Source: an uncultured Draconibacterium sp. (GTDB taxonomy: Bacteria; Bacteroidota; Bacteroidia; Bacteroidales; Prolixibacteraceae). From it: 64,000 nt of DNA. Below, one piece after another: positions 1 to 9,323 of the stretch. Below the pieces are notes generated by a model, which ran no database searches, was not told the origin of the DNA, and saw only the letters and a program-made list of their open reading frames with translations. Each line of letters begins with the position of its first letter. The first letter of the stretch is position 1. The stretch lies in the NCBI RefSeq assembly GCF_913060805.1, contig NZ_CAJXTC010000016.1, forward strand, positions 56,460 to 120,459, in the 5' to 3' direction. Position numbers and translations under genes: made by a program.

Positions 1-1598
1 TCAAGAATATCGTCGATAATACTCAGCAGGTTGTTCGAGCTTTGAGTAATTATATCGGAGTATTGTATCAGCTGTTCTTTGTTGTTGTACGAGTGCGGCA
101 GTAACGACGAGAATCCCATAATGGCATTCATTGGGGTGCGAATCTCGTGGCTCATATTCTGCAAAAATGCGGTCTTCAAACGGTTGCTTTCTTCCGCCTG
201 CTCTTTAGCAACGATTAATGCCCGGGCGGCCTTTTTTCGCTGTGTTATGTCGTGAATTACAGAGTGAAAAACGAATTTGTTGTCGATCTCAACCCGGCTG
301 CTGAACACCTCCACATCGCGAATATCCCCATTTTTTAACCGGTGCCGGAACTCAAAACGGATAGTTCCCTTTTGTTCCAGATTGATAAATTCTTTTTTGA
401 TCTCTTCGGTTGAGAGGGTGTTAATTTCGTTAATCGTCATACTACGAAGTTCGTCCTGCTTCCATCCATAAAAACGGCTTGCGGATTTATTGGCATCGAT
501 AATGCGCGATGTTTCCGGATCGATCAACAATTTTATGGCCGAATGATCTTCGAATAACTTCCTGAATTTCTCTTCGCTTTTTTGTAAAGTCTTTTCAGCT
601 TCCCGTCGTTTGTTTTCAACTTTTAAAACATTTCTGACTTTGGCCAGCGAATAAAAGTAGAATCCCAGGGCAACAAGTAAAAGAAAAAAGGCAATAAAAG
701 AGTGGTTGCGGAAGCGGGTAAGTGCATTAAAAATGTCTGCTTCGCGCGACGAAATAAGAATCGTCCAGTAAGTATTTCCAAGCGGCGTGCGGTAAAAAGT
801 AACGTACTGTTCTTCAATTACTGCTTCTCCGTAACTGGTGTCGGCACTGTGGTAGCTTTTAATAATTCCGCTGCTGTCGCGACTTATATTTGTCATCAGG
901 TTTTCAGAAAGTTCCTGGTGTTGGTTGTTATCGATAAACGTTCTTCCGGTGTGTTCTTCAACCGAGCAGTAAATCTCGGTTCCGTTTTCGCTAAGCAGCC
1001 AGGTTTGCCCGGTGCCGCGGGTTTTTATATTGCCCAGGTACACTTTCCCCAGTTCATCCATTGGAATAAGAATGGCCAGGCTGCCCACAAAAGTAGATCC
1101 GTTAAACACCGGAACATGGTAGGCAATGCTGAGGTAGCCCTGCACCGACATAAACACATCGCTGATGACGGGCTGGTGTGTTTTCATTACCTGCTTTACG
1201 TGGTCCTGGTACGAAATATCGTTACCGATTACAGATGGGTTTTCCGGGTAGGTAGCCAGGATTTTGCCCGTGGAGTCGATTCGGGTGATAGCCGCTAAAA
1301 CTTTGCCGTGGGCATCATAATAATTCTGAAGTATTTCTTTGCTGTCGTCGGTTACGTTAATAACATCCTCAAGGCTCGACAGGAACTGTAAATCGGCTTC
1401 TGAGTCAGAGAAAAACGAGCTGATTCCCATCGAGGCTGTTTGCGCCAGGATAAGTTGCTCGTTATTGAATTCGTTTATTGTGGTGAGTTTAATGTTGCGG
1501 TATACCAAAAAGAAAACGATGGAGAACAACGTTAGCAGAATCGGGATGAACAGGTAACGATGAAACGATTTTATTTTTGTGATTAGTGAATAATTCAT
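1..1598 (-). CDS. Sensor histidine kinase (Cache-PAS-HisKA), 3' part outside window
   Basis: Membrane sensor kinase of a two-component system, cut by the left window edge after about 532 residues. In order: an N-terminal membrane helix (about residues 13-34), a roughly 270-residue extracytoplasmic region that looks like a double-Cache ligand sensor (contains TWLLSENGTEIYCS-like and YWTILISS-like strands), a second membrane helix (IAFFLLLVALGFYFYSL), a PAS domain followed by a PAC motif (HSVIHDITQRKKA), and the HisKA motif MSHEIRTPMNAIMG whose phospho-accepting His codon is at 147-149. The ATP-binding domain, and any receiver domain, lie beyond the window. The start is the first Met before the helix. 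The ligand cannot be read from sequence. It stands alone, leftward, with no partner regulator visible. Confidence 0.9.
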   Translation of the reverse strand, partial: MNYSLITKIKSFHRYLFIPILLTLFSIVFFLVYRNIKLTTINEFNNEQLILAQTASMGISSFFSDSEADLQFLSSLEDVINVTDDSKEILQNYYDAHGKVLAAITRIDSTGKILATYPENPSVIGNDISYQDHVKQVMKTHQPVISDVFMSVQGYLSIAYHVPVFNGSTFVGSLAILIPMDELGKVYLGNIKTRGTGQTWLLSENGTEIYCSVEEHTGRTFIDNNQHQELSENLMTNISRDSSGIIKSYHSADTSYGEAVIEEQYVTFYRTPLGNTYWTILISSREADIFNALTRFRNHSFIAFFLLLVALGFYFYSLAKVRNVLKVENKRREAEKTLQKSEEKFRKLFEDHSAIKLLIDPETSRIIDANKSASRFYGWKQDELRSMTINEINTLSTEEIKKEFINLEQKGTIRFEFRHRLKNGDIRDVEVFSSRVEIDNKFVFHSVIHDITQRKKAARALIVAKEQAEESNRLKTAFLQNMSHEIRTPMNAIMGFSSLLPHSYNNKEQLIQYSDIITQSSNNLLSIIDDIL

Positions 1599-1832
1599 GG
1601 TCTCTGTTTCTTTACCCACCGCCGGGCAGTTTTATGGGTAACGGGTTGTTCTTTAGCTTATAAAGCTATATAGAATTCTTGTGGTACACAACACCGTGTA
1701 GATAAAATTTGTTTAATACAGAGGTGTGGGCTAGAAATTTAAGGGCGGTATTTAATTATAAAGCCCGCTTTTTAAATTGCATTTTGCGATTTTGTGCGAA
1801 CAGAACAGCTGCCGATCTAAATGACGCCCCGG

Positions 1833-4025
1833 TTATTTTGAAGAACCACTCATCGTGAAAACCAGCTCGCCACCATCCAGAATTTGTTGATGCGTAATAT
1901 AGTTTTCCGAGAGTGTTTTCCCGTTTAACGAAACCGATTGTACATACACATTTTCCTTGCTGTTGTTTTCGGCTATTACAGTAAATGTTTTTCCGTTTGG
2001 CAGATTAATTACAGCTTCATCGAGCGACGGACTGCCCAAGTAGTAAATACCGTTTGCCGGGTTTACCGGGTAAAATCCCATTGTGGCAAAAACATACCAT
2101 GCCGACATTTGTCCGCAGTCTTCGTTACCGCAATATCCATCGGGTTTGTTAGAATATTGTGTGTCGATAATTTCGCGTACATATTTTTGCCCTTTTTCCG
2201 GTTGGTCGGTAAAGTTGTACAGGAACGGAACATGATGACTGGGTTCGTTTCCGTGTGCGTATTGCCCGATCATTCCGGTACTGAAAATTGGCAATTGATC
2301 ATCAGCGGTTGGGTAGTAGGTAAACATACTGTCGAGTAATTCGGTGAAACGTTCTTTACCCATCAAATCGCGGAATCCTGCAATATCGTGCTGAGCCGCA
2401 AACAGGTAATGCCATGCATTACTTTCGCAGTATACGTTTGTATATTCTTTTGAAACAAAAGGCTCAATAAAGTTCCCCTGCGTATCTTTCGCTCGGAAGA
2501 AATTGGTTTTTTCGTCGTACAGGTTTTTCCAATTGTTGGCTCGTTGCGAGAACAGTTTGTAATCCTGATCTTTTCCCAAAGCTTTTGCAAATTGTGCAAT
2601 GCACCAGTCGTCGTAAGCATATTCCAGTGTTTTCGATACCGACCAGTTTTCGCCTTCTTCGTTAAACGGAACGTAGCCGTATTTTCGGTACAATTTCATT
2701 TCTTCCGAATCGTTCATCCCCGAGGCGAGGCAAGCTTCATAAGCTTTTTCTGCGTCCATTGGCAGGCCTTTAAAATACGCATCAACAATCACCGGAACGG
2801 CGTGGTAACCGATCATCATATTGGTTTCGTTTCCGGCCATCGACCAAACAGGTAGCAAACCGGTTTCGTCGTAATGCGCCAGCATCGATTGGATCATATT
2901 CTGCACTTCATCGGGGCAAACAATGGTATACAGCGGATGCGCTGCGCGGTAAGTATCCCACAACGAAAAAGTGTCGTAGCGTTTAAAGCCGTTGGCAACT
3001 TGTGGCTTTTGATCGGCTCCTTTATAGGCTCCGTCAACATCGCTCAACAGACTTGGTGTTAAAAACAGGTGATAGAAATTCGTATAAAAGACTTCTTTCT
3101 GGTATTCGCTTCCGGCAACTTTTATTATTGAAAGCTGCTCTTCCCATTTTTTATTGGCTTCGGCGCGCACCGCATCAAAATCCCAATGATTGAGTTCGGC
3201 CTGCATATTTTTGCGTGCTCCCTCAACCGATGAGGATGAAAGTGCAACTTTAACCAAAATCTGTTCGCTTTCGCTTGTACTGAAAGTCGTTTCGAAACGT
3301 GCATTTTTTCCGTTCACTTCCGACTCGTTTTGCAAATCGTTTTCAGGAGTTAGCGCAACATCTTCAAATGGTTTTGAGAATTCGGCAACAAAAAATACAT
3401 GCTGAACATTGGCCCAGCCGGTTGATTTTCGCACTCCTGAAATTGTGTGGTCGTTTTCAATTTTTATTGTGGTTTCGGTTGGTGCATCCCAGTTTAGTGC
3501 GTAACCCAAATCAAGGATGATTTTGCTTTTGGCATCTTCAGGGAAAGTGTAGCGGTGCATTCCAACACGCTCGGTAGTGGTCAGTTCGGCTTCAATACCT
3601 GAACTTTCCAACAGTACTTTATAATAACCGGGCGAGGCTTCTTCGTTCTTGTGACTGAATTTGGAGTAGGGGCGATAGGCTTTTTGATCGGGCCACAGAT
3701 CGTCGGTAAATCGCGAGTTGGTGGGGAACAACAACAGATCGTACATATCTCCGGCGCCGGTGCCGCTTAAATGTGTGTGGCTAAAGCCTGCAATGGTGGA
3801 GTCGGGCCAAAAATAACCTGCTATGCGATCCCAGCCGCCAATACCGTTGTCCGGACTAAGTTGAACCATCCCGAACGGAACAACAGCTCCGGGGTAAGTA
3901 TTTCCCGGTCCGTCGGTGCCCACAAAAGTGTATACGTATTGTGTAAGTTTTTCAGTTTTTGGTGTTTCCTTTTTTGTGCAGGCAAACAAAGCGATTGCCA
4001 GAAATAGTATCGATAGTTGTTTCAT
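1833..4025 (-). CDS. GH92 alpha-mannosidase, lipoprotein
   Basis: Calcium-dependent exo-alpha-mannosidase of glycoside hydrolase family 92, which trims mannose from N-glycans or mannans. The first 17 residues form a lipoprotein signal ending in the lipobox LFAC, so the enzyme is probably tethered to a membrane. Family hallmarks: the N-terminal beta-domain opening QYVYTFVGTDGPGNTYPGA, the (alpha/alpha)6 catalytic core with FSLWDTYRAAHPL, the GNEPSHH motif near residue 592 holding the catalytic acid, and GNEDCGQMSAW near residue 633 with the catalytic-base aspartate region. The length of 730 residues is normal. It is followed by a second GH92 gene of another subgroup on the same strand, separated by a palindromic repeat. 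The exact mannosidic linkage cannot be assigned. Confidence 0.95.
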   Translation of the reverse strand: MKQLSILFLAIALFACTKKETPKTEKLTQYVYTFVGTDGPGNTYPGAVVPFGMVQLSPDNGIGGWDRIAGYFWPDSTIAGFSHTHLSGTGAGDMYDLLLFPTNSRFTDDLWPDQKAYRPYSKFSHKNEEASPGYYKVLLESSGIEAELTTTERVGMHRYTFPEDAKSKIILDLGYALNWDAPTETTIKIENDHTISGVRKSTGWANVQHVFFVAEFSKPFEDVALTPENDLQNESEVNGKNARFETTFSTSESEQILVKVALSSSSVEGARKNMQAELNHWDFDAVRAEANKKWEEQLSIIKVAGSEYQKEVFYTNFYHLFLTPSLLSDVDGAYKGADQKPQVANGFKRYDTFSLWDTYRAAHPLYTIVCPDEVQNMIQSMLAHYDETGLLPVWSMAGNETNMMIGYHAVPVIVDAYFKGLPMDAEKAYEACLASGMNDSEEMKLYRKYGYVPFNEEGENWSVSKTLEYAYDDWCIAQFAKALGKDQDYKLFSQRANNWKNLYDEKTNFFRAKDTQGNFIEPFVSKEYTNVYCESNAWHYLFAAQHDIAGFRDLMGKERFTELLDSMFTYYPTADDQLPIFSTGMIGQYAHGNEPSHHVPFLYNFTDQPEKGQKYVREIIDTQYSNKPDGYCGNEDCGQMSAWYVFATMGFYPVNPANGIYYLGSPSLDEAVINLPNGKTFTVIAENNSKENVYVQSVSLNGKTLSENYITHQQILDGGELVFTMSGSSK

Positions 4026-4038
4026 TGTTCCTGTTTTT

Positions 4039-4122
4039 CTGTCATTTCGAGCCGTCAGCTGACGGAGAGAAATCTGTTCCTTGATGTTAGAGATTTCTCC
4101 TCCTGCGTCGTCGAAATGACAG
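4039..4122. repeat. REP-like palindrome between the two GH92 genes
   Basis: 84-bp imperfect palindrome. The outer arms are perfect 12-bp inverted repeats (CTGTCATTTCGA at 4039-4050, TCGAAATGACAG at 4111-4122). Inner arms GGAGAGAAATCT and AGATTTCTCCTCC also pair. It resembles the dispersed 'tcatttcga...gagaaatct' repeats common between Bacteroidota genes. It fills almost the whole intergenic gap. Confidence 0.8.
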
Positions 4123-4129
4123 GTGTTTG

Positions 4130-6367
4130 TTACTGCTTAATCTCCAAAACTCCACCTTTTACCAAATCTGCATGATTGATGAAGAACGATTTTTGCTTTT
4201 TACCGTTTAGTGAAATACTGCTTATTTTATCGCCTGAGCCGGATTTTTTGATCACAAGTGATTCTCCGGGATAAAAGTTTTGATCCAGCTGAATTGTTAC
4301 TTCATCAAAAACAGGCGTGGCGATGGCATAATTCATATCGCCCGGTAAAACAGGGTAAATTCCCATCATGGAATAAACGATCCAGGTCGACATGGTTCCG
4401 GTATCGTCGTTACCCGGCAAACCGTCAGGCGCATTTTTAAAGTAGGTGCCCATTAAACGATTCAGTTCTTTTTGCGTGCGCCACTCTTCGCCTCGTATAT
4501 AGTTAAAAAGCCAAGGGTAATGAATATCCGGCTCATTGGCCATATCAAAATGACCATCATCGAAAATGGCCTGCAGTTTTTTTACCAATTCCTTTTTGCC
4601 ACCATTCAACGCTATCATCCCATCCATGTCGTGATGTGCACAGAATGTATATTGGTAAGCATTTCCTTCGTGGAAACCCGGACTTGGCTCAAAATTCTCT
4701 CCCTGACGTGGGTTAAAATCAGGCATAAATTCCCCATTCTCCAACTTCGGACGAATGATTCCAAACTCCTTATCGTAATAGTTTTTGTAGCCTCTCGATT
4801 GTCTCAGAAAACGTTCGTAATCGTCATCTTTCCCCAGTTCTTTAGCCATTTGTGCCAGGTTCCAGTCGGCAATGTAATATTCCAGTGCATGCGACACCGA
4901 ATTATCATATTGCTCCTTTAAGGGCACATAACCGTGCGAAATATAATGGTCGATATCCGGGCGGATTTTGTTTTCAGCGCCGGGAGTTGTTGCCGATTTA
5001 TACATGGCCTCGTAAGCTTTTTCAATATCAAAATCGCGGATGCCACGAAACCAGGTGTCAACAATTACCGGTAAAGCCGGGTCGCCTTCCATAACATGTG
5101 TTTCTGTGCTGTTTAATTCCCAACGTGGCAGCCAGCCACTTTCGTCGTACATTTCAATCATCGATTGTACAACATTTAACTGCTGTTGCGGGAATGCTAA
5201 ACTCATAAAAGGGTGCAGATTTCGGTAAGTATCCCACAGCGAAAAAGTGGTGTAGCGCTCGCCGTTCGGATGAGTTTTTATCTCAAACGATTCCATTGCC
5301 GGATACTGTCCGTTTACATCGCTCAAAATATTTGGGTGGATTTGAATATGATACAAACCGGTATAGAAAACTGTTTTCTGATCATCGGTTCCACCTTTTA
5401 CCGTAATAGTTGAGAGTGCTTCATTCCACTTTTCCACCGCTTGTTTGCGGGTAGCTTCAAAGTCAAATTTTTTCGATTCAAAGTTCAAATTCAGTCGTGC
5501 ATTATCGATACTTACGTAAGAAATTCCTACTTCAACCAGAATTTCTTCGTTCGCTTGGGTATTAAAAGTAAACCAGCTGCCAATGCTGTCGCCGGCCATT
5601 TCTGCCTGGAAGTTTTTGTAGTATTTTATTTTGTCGCTGGTAGCCGACCATGCTGCTTCCGGCCCCATTTTTGGCATCTTTTTCCATACGCCAAACTCTT
5701 CAGCCGGTTTACTAAAACGCGCCACAAAATATACGGGGCGTTCGGTGCCGTCGTTGTAACAGAAAGTACCGGTCATTCGCCAGCCTTCTATTTCCTGGTT
5801 ATTCACAATTTTTATTGATGCGCCACTTTCATTAGTCAATCCGTTACCAAGGTCGATCAGGATATTCGATTGTCCGGCCGGAAAAGTAAAGCGGCTGATT
5901 CCTGTACGTTCCGTCGCCGAAACTTCAGTATTAATGTCGTATTTATTCAGGAAGGTAGAATAATACCCCGGGTGAGCCACTTGTTCACTCATTTCTGAGC
6001 CGTATTCGCGGTGATCACCATTAACGTCGCCTGTTGTTGGCATCAAAAGAATTACACACAACTCGGGGCAGCCAACACCACTGAGGTTCACGTGTGAGTA
6101 GCCTGTAAAATATTTGTTGTCCCACGAATAGGGCGTCGACCACCAGCCATCGTCTTTGTCGCGAGCGTTTAATGGCGAGTTCCCGCTAACATTAAAAGGC
6201 ACCACTGAAACCATTCCACGCGGAACTACAGCTCCCGGATTGGTTGTTCCATAGTTGGTTGTCCCGATAAACGGATTTACCCAATCGGCCGGAGTTTGAG
6301 CCGAAATGGTGTAAGCGCAAAACAAAAATGCGAACAATTGGAGGGCTATCTTTTTTAGATTATTCAT
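4130..6367 (-). CDS. GH92 alpha-mannosidase, secreted
   Basis: Second family 92 alpha-mannosidase, 745 residues from the chosen start. The Met at 6367 was preferred over one 16 codons upstream because it opens a clean signal peptide (MNNLKKIALQLFAFLFCAYTISAQ) with a signal peptidase I site and no lipobox, which predicts a periplasmic or secreted enzyme. Core motifs are present but differ from the neighbour: ANEPDIHYPWLFNY replaces GNEPSHH, and GNDDTGTMSTW (about residue 652) replaces GNEDCGQMSAW. It therefore belongs to another GH92 subgroup and probably attacks another mannose linkage. With the neighbouring GH92 and the divergent GH18 it forms a small glycan-degradation locus; no SusC/SusD pair is visible. 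Confidence 0.94.
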   Translation of the reverse strand: MNNLKKIALQLFAFLFCAYTISAQTPADWVNPFIGTTNYGTTNPGAVVPRGMVSVVPFNVSGNSPLNARDKDDGWWSTPYSWDNKYFTGYSHVNLSGVGCPELCVILLMPTTGDVNGDHREYGSEMSEQVAHPGYYSTFLNKYDINTEVSATERTGISRFTFPAGQSNILIDLGNGLTNESGASIKIVNNQEIEGWRMTGTFCYNDGTERPVYFVARFSKPAEEFGVWKKMPKMGPEAAWSATSDKIKYYKNFQAEMAGDSIGSWFTFNTQANEEILVEVGISYVSIDNARLNLNFESKKFDFEATRKQAVEKWNEALSTITVKGGTDDQKTVFYTGLYHIQIHPNILSDVNGQYPAMESFEIKTHPNGERYTTFSLWDTYRNLHPFMSLAFPQQQLNVVQSMIEMYDESGWLPRWELNSTETHVMEGDPALPVIVDTWFRGIRDFDIEKAYEAMYKSATTPGAENKIRPDIDHYISHGYVPLKEQYDNSVSHALEYYIADWNLAQMAKELGKDDDYERFLRQSRGYKNYYDKEFGIIRPKLENGEFMPDFNPRQGENFEPSPGFHEGNAYQYTFCAHHDMDGMIALNGGKKELVKKLQAIFDDGHFDMANEPDIHYPWLFNYIRGEEWRTQKELNRLMGTYFKNAPDGLPGNDDTGTMSTWIVYSMMGIYPVLPGDMNYAIATPVFDEVTIQLDQNFYPGESLVIKKSGSGDKISSISLNGKKQKSFFINHADLVKGGVLEIKQ

Positions 6368-6402
6368 TTTGGTGTCGTAGTTTTTAAATATTTTACAAAG
6401 TG

Positions 6403-6410
6403 CAAATATA
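6403..6410 (-). promoter_or_regulatory. Candidate -7 box for the GH92 gene pair
   Basis: On the minus strand the octamer reads TATATTTG, matching the Bacteroidota -7 consensus TAnnTTTG. It lies 35 nt upstream of the GH92 start at 6367. A convincing -33 TTTG at the right distance was not found. The 83-bp gap must also hold the promoter of the divergent GH18 gene. Confidence 0.35.
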
Positions 6411-6450
6411 AACATATCTTTATCCCAATATATCGAAAGCGTAAATTATC

Positions 6451-7647
6451 ATGAATAAGTTAATTACATTTTTAATTGCCTGTATAATTTTTGTTTCCTG
6501 TGGTGTGCAAAATGGGGCGAAAGACGAGTCCGCAACAGCAGTAAACGTTATGGCGTACTATGTTCCGCGCGAGGGATACATGCCCGATGAGTTGCCGCTG
6601 GATCAGTTAACACATATCATTTTTAGCTTTAGCAAAGTTATTGATGGGAAGATGCAATTCAGGAATGAGAACGCCGATGCAATTATGAAACAGCTGGTGG
6701 CGCAAAAGGAAAAATACCCGCAGTTAAAAGTAATGATCGCTTGTGGCGGCTGGACGGCCGATGGTTTTTCAGATGCAGTTTTCACTGAAGAAAGCCGGAC
6801 AAAATTTATTGCCAGCACCATCGATTTTGTTGAGAATTACCAGTTGGATGGCGTTGATATTGACTGGGAATACCCGGCCATTCCTGCAGGCGGAACAAAA
6901 GCGCGCCCTGAGGATAAGGAAAATTTTACTCTTTTGATGAAAGGTTTGCGTGAGGCCCTGGATCAACTCGATCGCCCGCAAACACTAACTTTTGCATCTG
7001 CAGGATGGAAACGTTACTATAAAAATGTGGAATTGCTGGAGGTAATGAAATACGTTGATTATATGAACGTAATGACTTACGATCAGGCGGGTGGAGCAAC
7101 AACATTTGCTACACATCACACCGCATTGGGGCACCGTTCGCTGGATGATATTTCAGAAACTCCACTTGGCGTGGCTATGACACAACAAAATGCCGAATTA
7201 CCCGAAGGTGAAGATTTGTGGGAACCGCAGTCGGCTGAAGAGATTATTCGCTTTTGTGTGGATAAAGGTGTCGACCCGAAACAAATCGTAATCGGTGCAG
7301 CATTTTACGGCCGCGGCTGGAAAGGTGTTCCGCCCGAAAACGATGGTTTGTACCAACCTAATACCGGCCCCATCAGCGGAGGTACTTCGTATTCCGTTCT
7401 GTTAACTGATTTTACTGAGAATGATGGCTACGAAAAACACTGGGATCCGGTAGCCAAAGCTCCGTTTTTGTATAATCCTAACGACAGCATATTTGTTACT
7501 TACGACGATACCGTTTCGGTAAAACTAAAAACACAATACGCCAAGGAGAATGATCTGGGTGGAATTATGTTTTGGCAACTCAGCAGCGACAGCAAAGACG
7601 ATGCAAGTTTGTTGAAAGCCATCTTTGCCGAGGCATCAAAAAAGTAA
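6451..7647 (+). CDS. GH18 chitinase-like lipoprotein
   Basis: Glycoside hydrolase family 18 enzyme, cutting beta-1,4-GlcNAc links in chitin oligomers or, less likely, the chitobiose core of N-glycans. The signal MNKLITFLIACIIFVSC ends in a lipobox, so it is a lipoprotein. The catalytic DxxDxDxE motif appears as LDGVDIDWEYP, with Glu as the proton donor. SxGG is present in degenerate form (ACGGW) and MTYD sits on a later strand. An insertion between strands 7 and 8 (from GAAFYGRGWKGV) resembles the chitinase insertion domain, which argues for a chitinase rather than an EndoH-type enzyme. It is divergent from the GH92 pair, so shared control is likely. The length of 398 residues is usual for the family. 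Confidence 0.92.
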   Translation: MNKLITFLIACIIFVSCGVQNGAKDESATAVNVMAYYVPREGYMPDELPLDQLTHIIFSFSKVIDGKMQFRNENADAIMKQLVAQKEKYPQLKVMIACGGWTADGFSDAVFTEESRTKFIASTIDFVENYQLDGVDIDWEYPAIPAGGTKARPEDKENFTLLMKGLREALDQLDRPQTLTFASAGWKRYYKNVELLEVMKYVDYMNVMTYDQAGGATTFATHHTALGHRSLDDISETPLGVAMTQQNAELPEGEDLWEPQSAEEIIRFCVDKGVDPKQIVIGAAFYGRGWKGVPPENDGLYQPNTGPISGGTSYSVLLTDFTENDGYEKHWDPVAKAPFLYNPNDSIFVTYDDTVSVKLKTQYAKENDLGGIMFWQLSSDSKDDASLLKAIFAEASKK

Positions 7648-7677
7648 GTTCAGGCATGGCACATCGGTTTTGATTGT

Positions 7678-7685
7678 TAAATTTG
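7678..7685 (+). promoter_or_regulatory. Candidate -7 box of the Crp-type regulator
   Basis: TAAATTTG matches TAnnTTTG and lies 19 nt before the ATG at 7705. No -33 TTTG was found at 19-21 nt upstream, so this is only a half-supported promoter. Confidence 0.3.
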
Positions 7686-7704
7686 TGGCAGAAGCGATAG
7701 CCAC

Positions 7705-8280
7705 ATGGAGGACTTTTTTGTACTATATTCTTATTTCGAAAAAATTGGTAAACGCGAGCTGACTGATGCCGAAAAAGAGGAGATATCGTCGGTATTCAGA
7801 AAAGAAACGTTTAAAAAGAAACAGCGGATATTTAATGCCGGCGAGGAAAATACGCGTCATTATTATATCGAAGAAGGATTGCTTCGCATGTACATTATCG
7901 ACCAGAGCGGCAAAGAGTTTAACCTGCTTTTTGGCAAAGAGCGGCAATGGCTTGGCGATTTGGGAACCCCGGCAACTACAGCATATTATTTAGAGACGGT
8001 GGAGAAAACCACTGCGTTTTCCATATCGGAGGAGTCTTTTTCTGCGATAATGAGTAAGTACACCGAACTGAGTTCCAATATCAGGCGCTCGTATATTTTT
8101 CTGCAAAAACGTTTTGTGGCTATCCTCTCGAAAACCGCCGAAGAGAATTACGAGGAGCTATTACAGAACGATCCCGACCTTGTTCAGCGTCTTCCGCAAT
8201 ACCACATTTCATCTTATCTGGGAGTAACTCCCGTGTTTTTAAGCAAGATTATTGCCAAAAAAGCAAGAAAAAGAGATTAA
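7705..8280 (+). CDS. Crp/Fnr-family transcriptional regulator
   Basis: Cytoplasmic transcription factor of the Crp/Fnr superfamily, 191 residues. The N-terminal part is a cyclic-nucleotide-binding-like beta-roll (GEENTRHYYIEEGLLRMYIID). It lacks the Arg-Ser-Ala cAMP-binding core and Fnr cysteines, so the effector is unknown. The C-terminus ends in a winged helix of the common Bacteroidota type (QYHISSYLGVTPVFLSKIIAKKA). It sits just downstream of GH18 and 88 bp before yceI on the same strand, but yceI has its own promoter, so it is probably a separate unit. Such proteins often respond to redox or nutrient state; nothing here shows which genes it controls. Confidence 0.9.
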   Translation: MEDFFVLYSYFEKIGKRELTDAEKEEISSVFRKETFKKKQRIFNAGEENTRHYYIEEGLLRMYIIDQSGKEFNLLFGKERQWLGDLGTPATTAYYLETVEKTTAFSISEESFSAIMSKYTELSSNIRRSYIFLQKRFVAILSKTAEENYEELLQNDPDLVQRLPQYHISSYLGVTPVFLSKIIAKKARKRD

Positions 8281-8305
8281 AAGGTGTTTTTCTTAAACTA
8301 GTTTA

Positions 8306-8336
8306 TTTTTTTCGTTTCAAATCCCCTGTATGTTTG
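8306..8336 (+). promoter_or_regulatory. Promoter of yceI
   Basis: TTTT (8306-8309), a 19-nt spacer, then TATGTTTG (8329-8336). The -7 box matches TAnnTTTG exactly and the -33 box matches TTTG in three of four bases. It lies 32 nt before the yceI ATG. Confidence 0.55.
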
Positions 8337-8368
8337 CATCAGAAATTATTAGTAAACATTAAACAAAA

Positions 8369-8983
8369 ATGAAAATGAAAAAATTAGCTACTTTATTAGT
8401 ATTTGCAATCGCAATCACAACAGCAAGTTTTGCATCGAACGGAAATGGCGATAAGACGACTTACAGCGTTGACACAAAAGCCAGCAAAGTATATTGGACA
8501 GGTAAAAAAGTTACAGGTGAACATACCGGTTACATTAATTTGGCCGGCGGAGAAGTTTTTGTAGATGGTACAGCCGTAACAGGCGCTAACCTGAATTTAG
8601 ATGTAACTTCGATTGAAGTAACCGACCTTCAGGGCGAGTGGAAAGACAAATTGGTAGGCCACTTGAAATCAGACGATTTCTTTTCAGCAGAAAAGCACCC
8701 GGTTGCCAACTTTAAAATTACTTCGTACAAAAACGATAAAGTTACCGGAGACCTTACCATTAAAGGAATTACAAACGAAGTATCGTTTCCTGCAGAGGTG
8801 AAAGTTGACGGAGATGCTTTAACCGCATCGGGTACAGCTTCTATCGACCGTACAAAATGGGACATTAAATACCGTTCAGGAAAATTCTTCAGCGATCTTG
8901 GAGATAACATGATCCACGATGAATTCGAAATTAAATTTGAATTGAAAGCTACTGCTTCTGAAGGTGCAACTTCGAGCAAGTAA
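8369..8983 (+). CDS. YceI-family periplasmic protein
   Basis: Secreted lipocalin-like beta-barrel of the YceI family, which binds isoprenoid-type or other amphiphilic molecules in the periplasm. Signal peptide MKMKKLATLLVFAIAITTASFA, then the family opening YSVDTKASKVYWTGKKVTGEHTG, the conserved LVGHLKSDDFFSAEKHP block, and a C-terminal IDRTKWDIKYRSGKFFSDLGDNMIHDEFEI stretch typical of the family. The length of 204 residues is normal. A start two codons later is equally possible. It has its own promoter and a following hairpin, so it is likely monocistronic. Function beyond ligand binding is not established for the family; the real ligand is unknown. Confidence 0.93.
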   Translation: MKMKKLATLLVFAIAITTASFASNGNGDKTTYSVDTKASKVYWTGKKVTGEHTGYINLAGGEVFVDGTAVTGANLNLDVTSIEVTDLQGEWKDKLVGHLKSDDFFSAEKHPVANFKITSYKNDKVTGDLTIKGITNEVSFPAEVKVDGDALTASGTASIDRTKWDIKYRSGKFFSDLGDNMIHDEFEIKFELKATASEGATSSK

Positions 8984-9323
8984 GAATAATACGCCATACG
9001 AAAACAAAAAAACAATAAGGTTCGGAAGAAGGGAGTTAGTGAGGATTTTGTGATGGAGAGAACCTTGGCCGGTGTCTGTATTTGCTGAAAAGCATAACCG
9101 GGCACCGGCTTTCTTTTTAAAGAAACTCAAAAGAAACTTCAATATTATACCCATCCACTTATCCTTCCCTGCCAGCAAGGAAGGACGATTGGCCAGATTA
9201 TTTTTGCCAGTCCGATCATTTACTGAGCTATACGTAGATGTACTTGGCGGTTGATCGTCTCTCCATTTTTAAGGGAGAGACAGGAGAGAGGGTACAGCAG
9301 TATTTTAGAAAAACAACAAAGCA
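8984..9323. other. Gene-free gap with hairpins
   Basis: 340-bp gap between yceI and the pirin gene. It holds a possible terminator for yceI (GCCGGTG 9068-9074 pairing with CACCGGC 9103-9109, followed by a T-rich run) and a second hairpin (GTCTCTCC 9257-9264 pairing with GGAGAGAC 9274-9281) within a repeat-like GA-rich tract. No coding sequence is supported. Confidence 0.55.

Noticed and set aside
702..1298. A 198-residue plus-strand frame at the left edge
   Set aside because: It lies opposite the continuous sensor histidine kinase frame, which carries recognisable Cache, PAS and HisKA features.
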